Below, piece by piece: positions 63,393 through 64,000 of a stretch of 64,000 nucleotides of DNA. The position numbers and the translations under genes are program-made. Below the pieces are notes generated by a model. That model did not search any database. It worked only from the letters and a program-made list of their open reading frames with translations, and was not told the origin of the DNA. The first letter of the stretch is position 1. Each line of letters opens with the position of its first letter. Source of the stretch: Anaerosacchariphilus hominis (GTDB taxonomy: Bacteria; Bacillota; Clostridia; Lachnospirales; Lachnospiraceae); the NCBI RefSeq assembly GCF_014290175.1, contig NZ_JACOOR010000004.1, forward strand, positions 371,242-435,241, written 5' to 3'.

Positions 63393-63421
63393 ATGATACG
63401 TTACCTATCTCAAGTTGTCAA
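63393..63421 (-). promoter_or_regulatory. Promoter of small-protein operon
   Basis: Minus-strand TTGACA (63421-63416), 17-base spacer, TATCAT (63398-63393). Confidence 0.75.
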
Positions 63422-63537
63422 TTATGTTTTGATTTTTCTGATTGTTTTCTGTATATTTCACTATGTTGATTCCTGCTTCATTGAACGATTTTAATAAAGC
63501 AAAGCTGATTTTCTGTTCTTATCCTTGCTTGTGAACC

Positions 63538-63697
63538 TCACATGACTAAAGTCACGTGCTTCTCAGCCGCCTTAAGCGGCAAGACTTCATATCGGCGGAT
63601 ACGCCTGCGACTTAGAATCGGCGCGGTTACGCACTTTTTCCGGCCGGATACGGTCAGTTTCCACATCTCAGGTAGTCCACTGTATATCTGCCTGTAT
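63538..63697 (-). ncRNA. Right-end/omegaRNA region of TnpB element
   Basis: This is GC-rich, gene-free sequence directly downstream of tnpB. It holds GC-rich hairpins (GCCGC/GCGGC at 63566-63580; CACGTGAC/GTCATGTG with one wobble at 63539-63558). In IS200/IS605 elements the tnpB 3' region encodes the guide RNA, with the element's right end at its 3' side. The element boundary here is approximate; bases below about 63537 may be the adjacent host DNA and guide. Confidence 0.5.
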
Positions 63698-64000
63698 CTA
63701 TGCTGCCTTCTGGCTCGCCAGTTCTGCACTGAGCAGCCGCAAGTCTGCATAGACACATGAGGTTCTACGCTTTACCGAAGGAACTTTTGCCTCCAGCAAA
63801 GACCTTTCCGTTTCCGAAAAGGGTTTGAGTAATTCCCGTATAAAATATCTTGCACCGATATTATAAGCTGCAGACAGATCGCAGTTATACTGTTTTCCTG
63901 TCGGGAAGGTACAAAGGCTGTGATTCTCCGGATTTCGAACTACCGGACCGCTTCCATCATATGCCAGCCTGCTGGTGTTTCGGGCGCTGATCCTGGATAC
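63698..64000 (-). mobile_element. tnpB: TnpB (IS605 OrfB) C-terminal part, cut by window edge
   Basis: The last 100 residues of an open minus-strand frame: ...RISARNTSRLAYDGSG..., LCTFPTGKQYNCDLSAAYNIGARYFIRELLK. The NCDLSAAYNIGARYF segment with its Asp is the third RuvC-like motif and is typical of Firmicute TnpB. TnpB is an RNA-guided nuclease of transposon origin. Only the C-terminus is visible, so intactness, left end and any tnpA gene cannot be judged. Confidence 0.8.

Noticed and set aside
63538..63756. Plus- and minus-strand frames of 72 codons downstream of tnpB
   Set aside because: They overlap the structured right-end region and resemble no protein family; the RNA explanation is better.

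Overview
The window looks like a chromosomal segment of a moderately GC-rich, spore-forming anaerobic Firmicute, most likely a Lachnospiraceae (Clostridium cluster XIVa) member. This rests on the gene families, on an alpha/beta-type small acid-soluble spore protein, on strong AGGAGG ribosome binding sites and TTGACA-N17-TATAAT promoters, and on the conserved plsX-acpP-rnc-smc-ftsY and ylxM-ffh-rpsP-khpA-rimM-trmD-rplS clusters. Almost everything is on the minus strand. The plus-strand genes are a Cys/Gly-rich peptide with its partner, tyrA-aroA, prs, and a ferredoxin-type aldo/keto reductase.

Layout, left to right. 1-1.7 kb: end of a zinc-dependent phospholipase C-like gene, then the Cys/Gly/Asn-rich 85-residue protein and a 131-residue partner. 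1.7-9.1 kb: leuS coupled to a CLC-type channel/antiporter, then a heterodimeric ABC exporter. 9.2-14 kb: an EF-G paralogue, facing tyrA-aroA. 14-24 kb: housekeeping genes (HAD phosphatase, queA, corA, Gfo/Idh oxidoreductase, two coupled membrane-anchored unknowns, gpsA-plsY-der, a radical-SAM/PDZ protein). 24-26 kb: prs, then pgeF. 26-47 kb: two classical translation/secretion/cell-cycle clusters, read on the minus strand from plsX down to pgeF. They are interrupted by ilvA-mntP and by a MATE-uraA-MATE transporter block. trmD is fused in frame to a HAD hydrolase. 47-48.7 kb: aldo/keto reductase and tmRNA. 48.8-54.2 kb: a tandemly duplicated CmpB-like membrane protein, rpsO-pnp with structured leaders, and an SH3/NlpC-P60 cell-wall hydrolase. 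54.3-59.4 kb: SASP, GNAT, then a histidine phosphatase-response regulator-sensor kinase-PepSY signalling cluster and a nitrilase-family amidohydrolase. 59.6-63.4 kb: a BlaI/BlaR1-like regulator pair and a run of very small membrane or soluble proteins. 63.5-64 kb: the 3' end of a TnpB (IS200/IS605-type) gene with its right-end RNA region, cut by the window edge.

The observations I consider most worth checking are the TrmD-HAD fusion with an internal ribosome binding site, the BlaI/BlaR1-like pair with a perfect 19-bp inverted repeat in its promoter and a TACA-TT-TGTA box on the neighbouring small-protein operon, the PepSY protein with a repetitive Asp/Trp tail behind an 11-bp tandem repeat, structured leaders upstream of pnp and rnc, and the TnpB/omegaRNA remnant. 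All are read from sequence alone; no database search or folding program was run.
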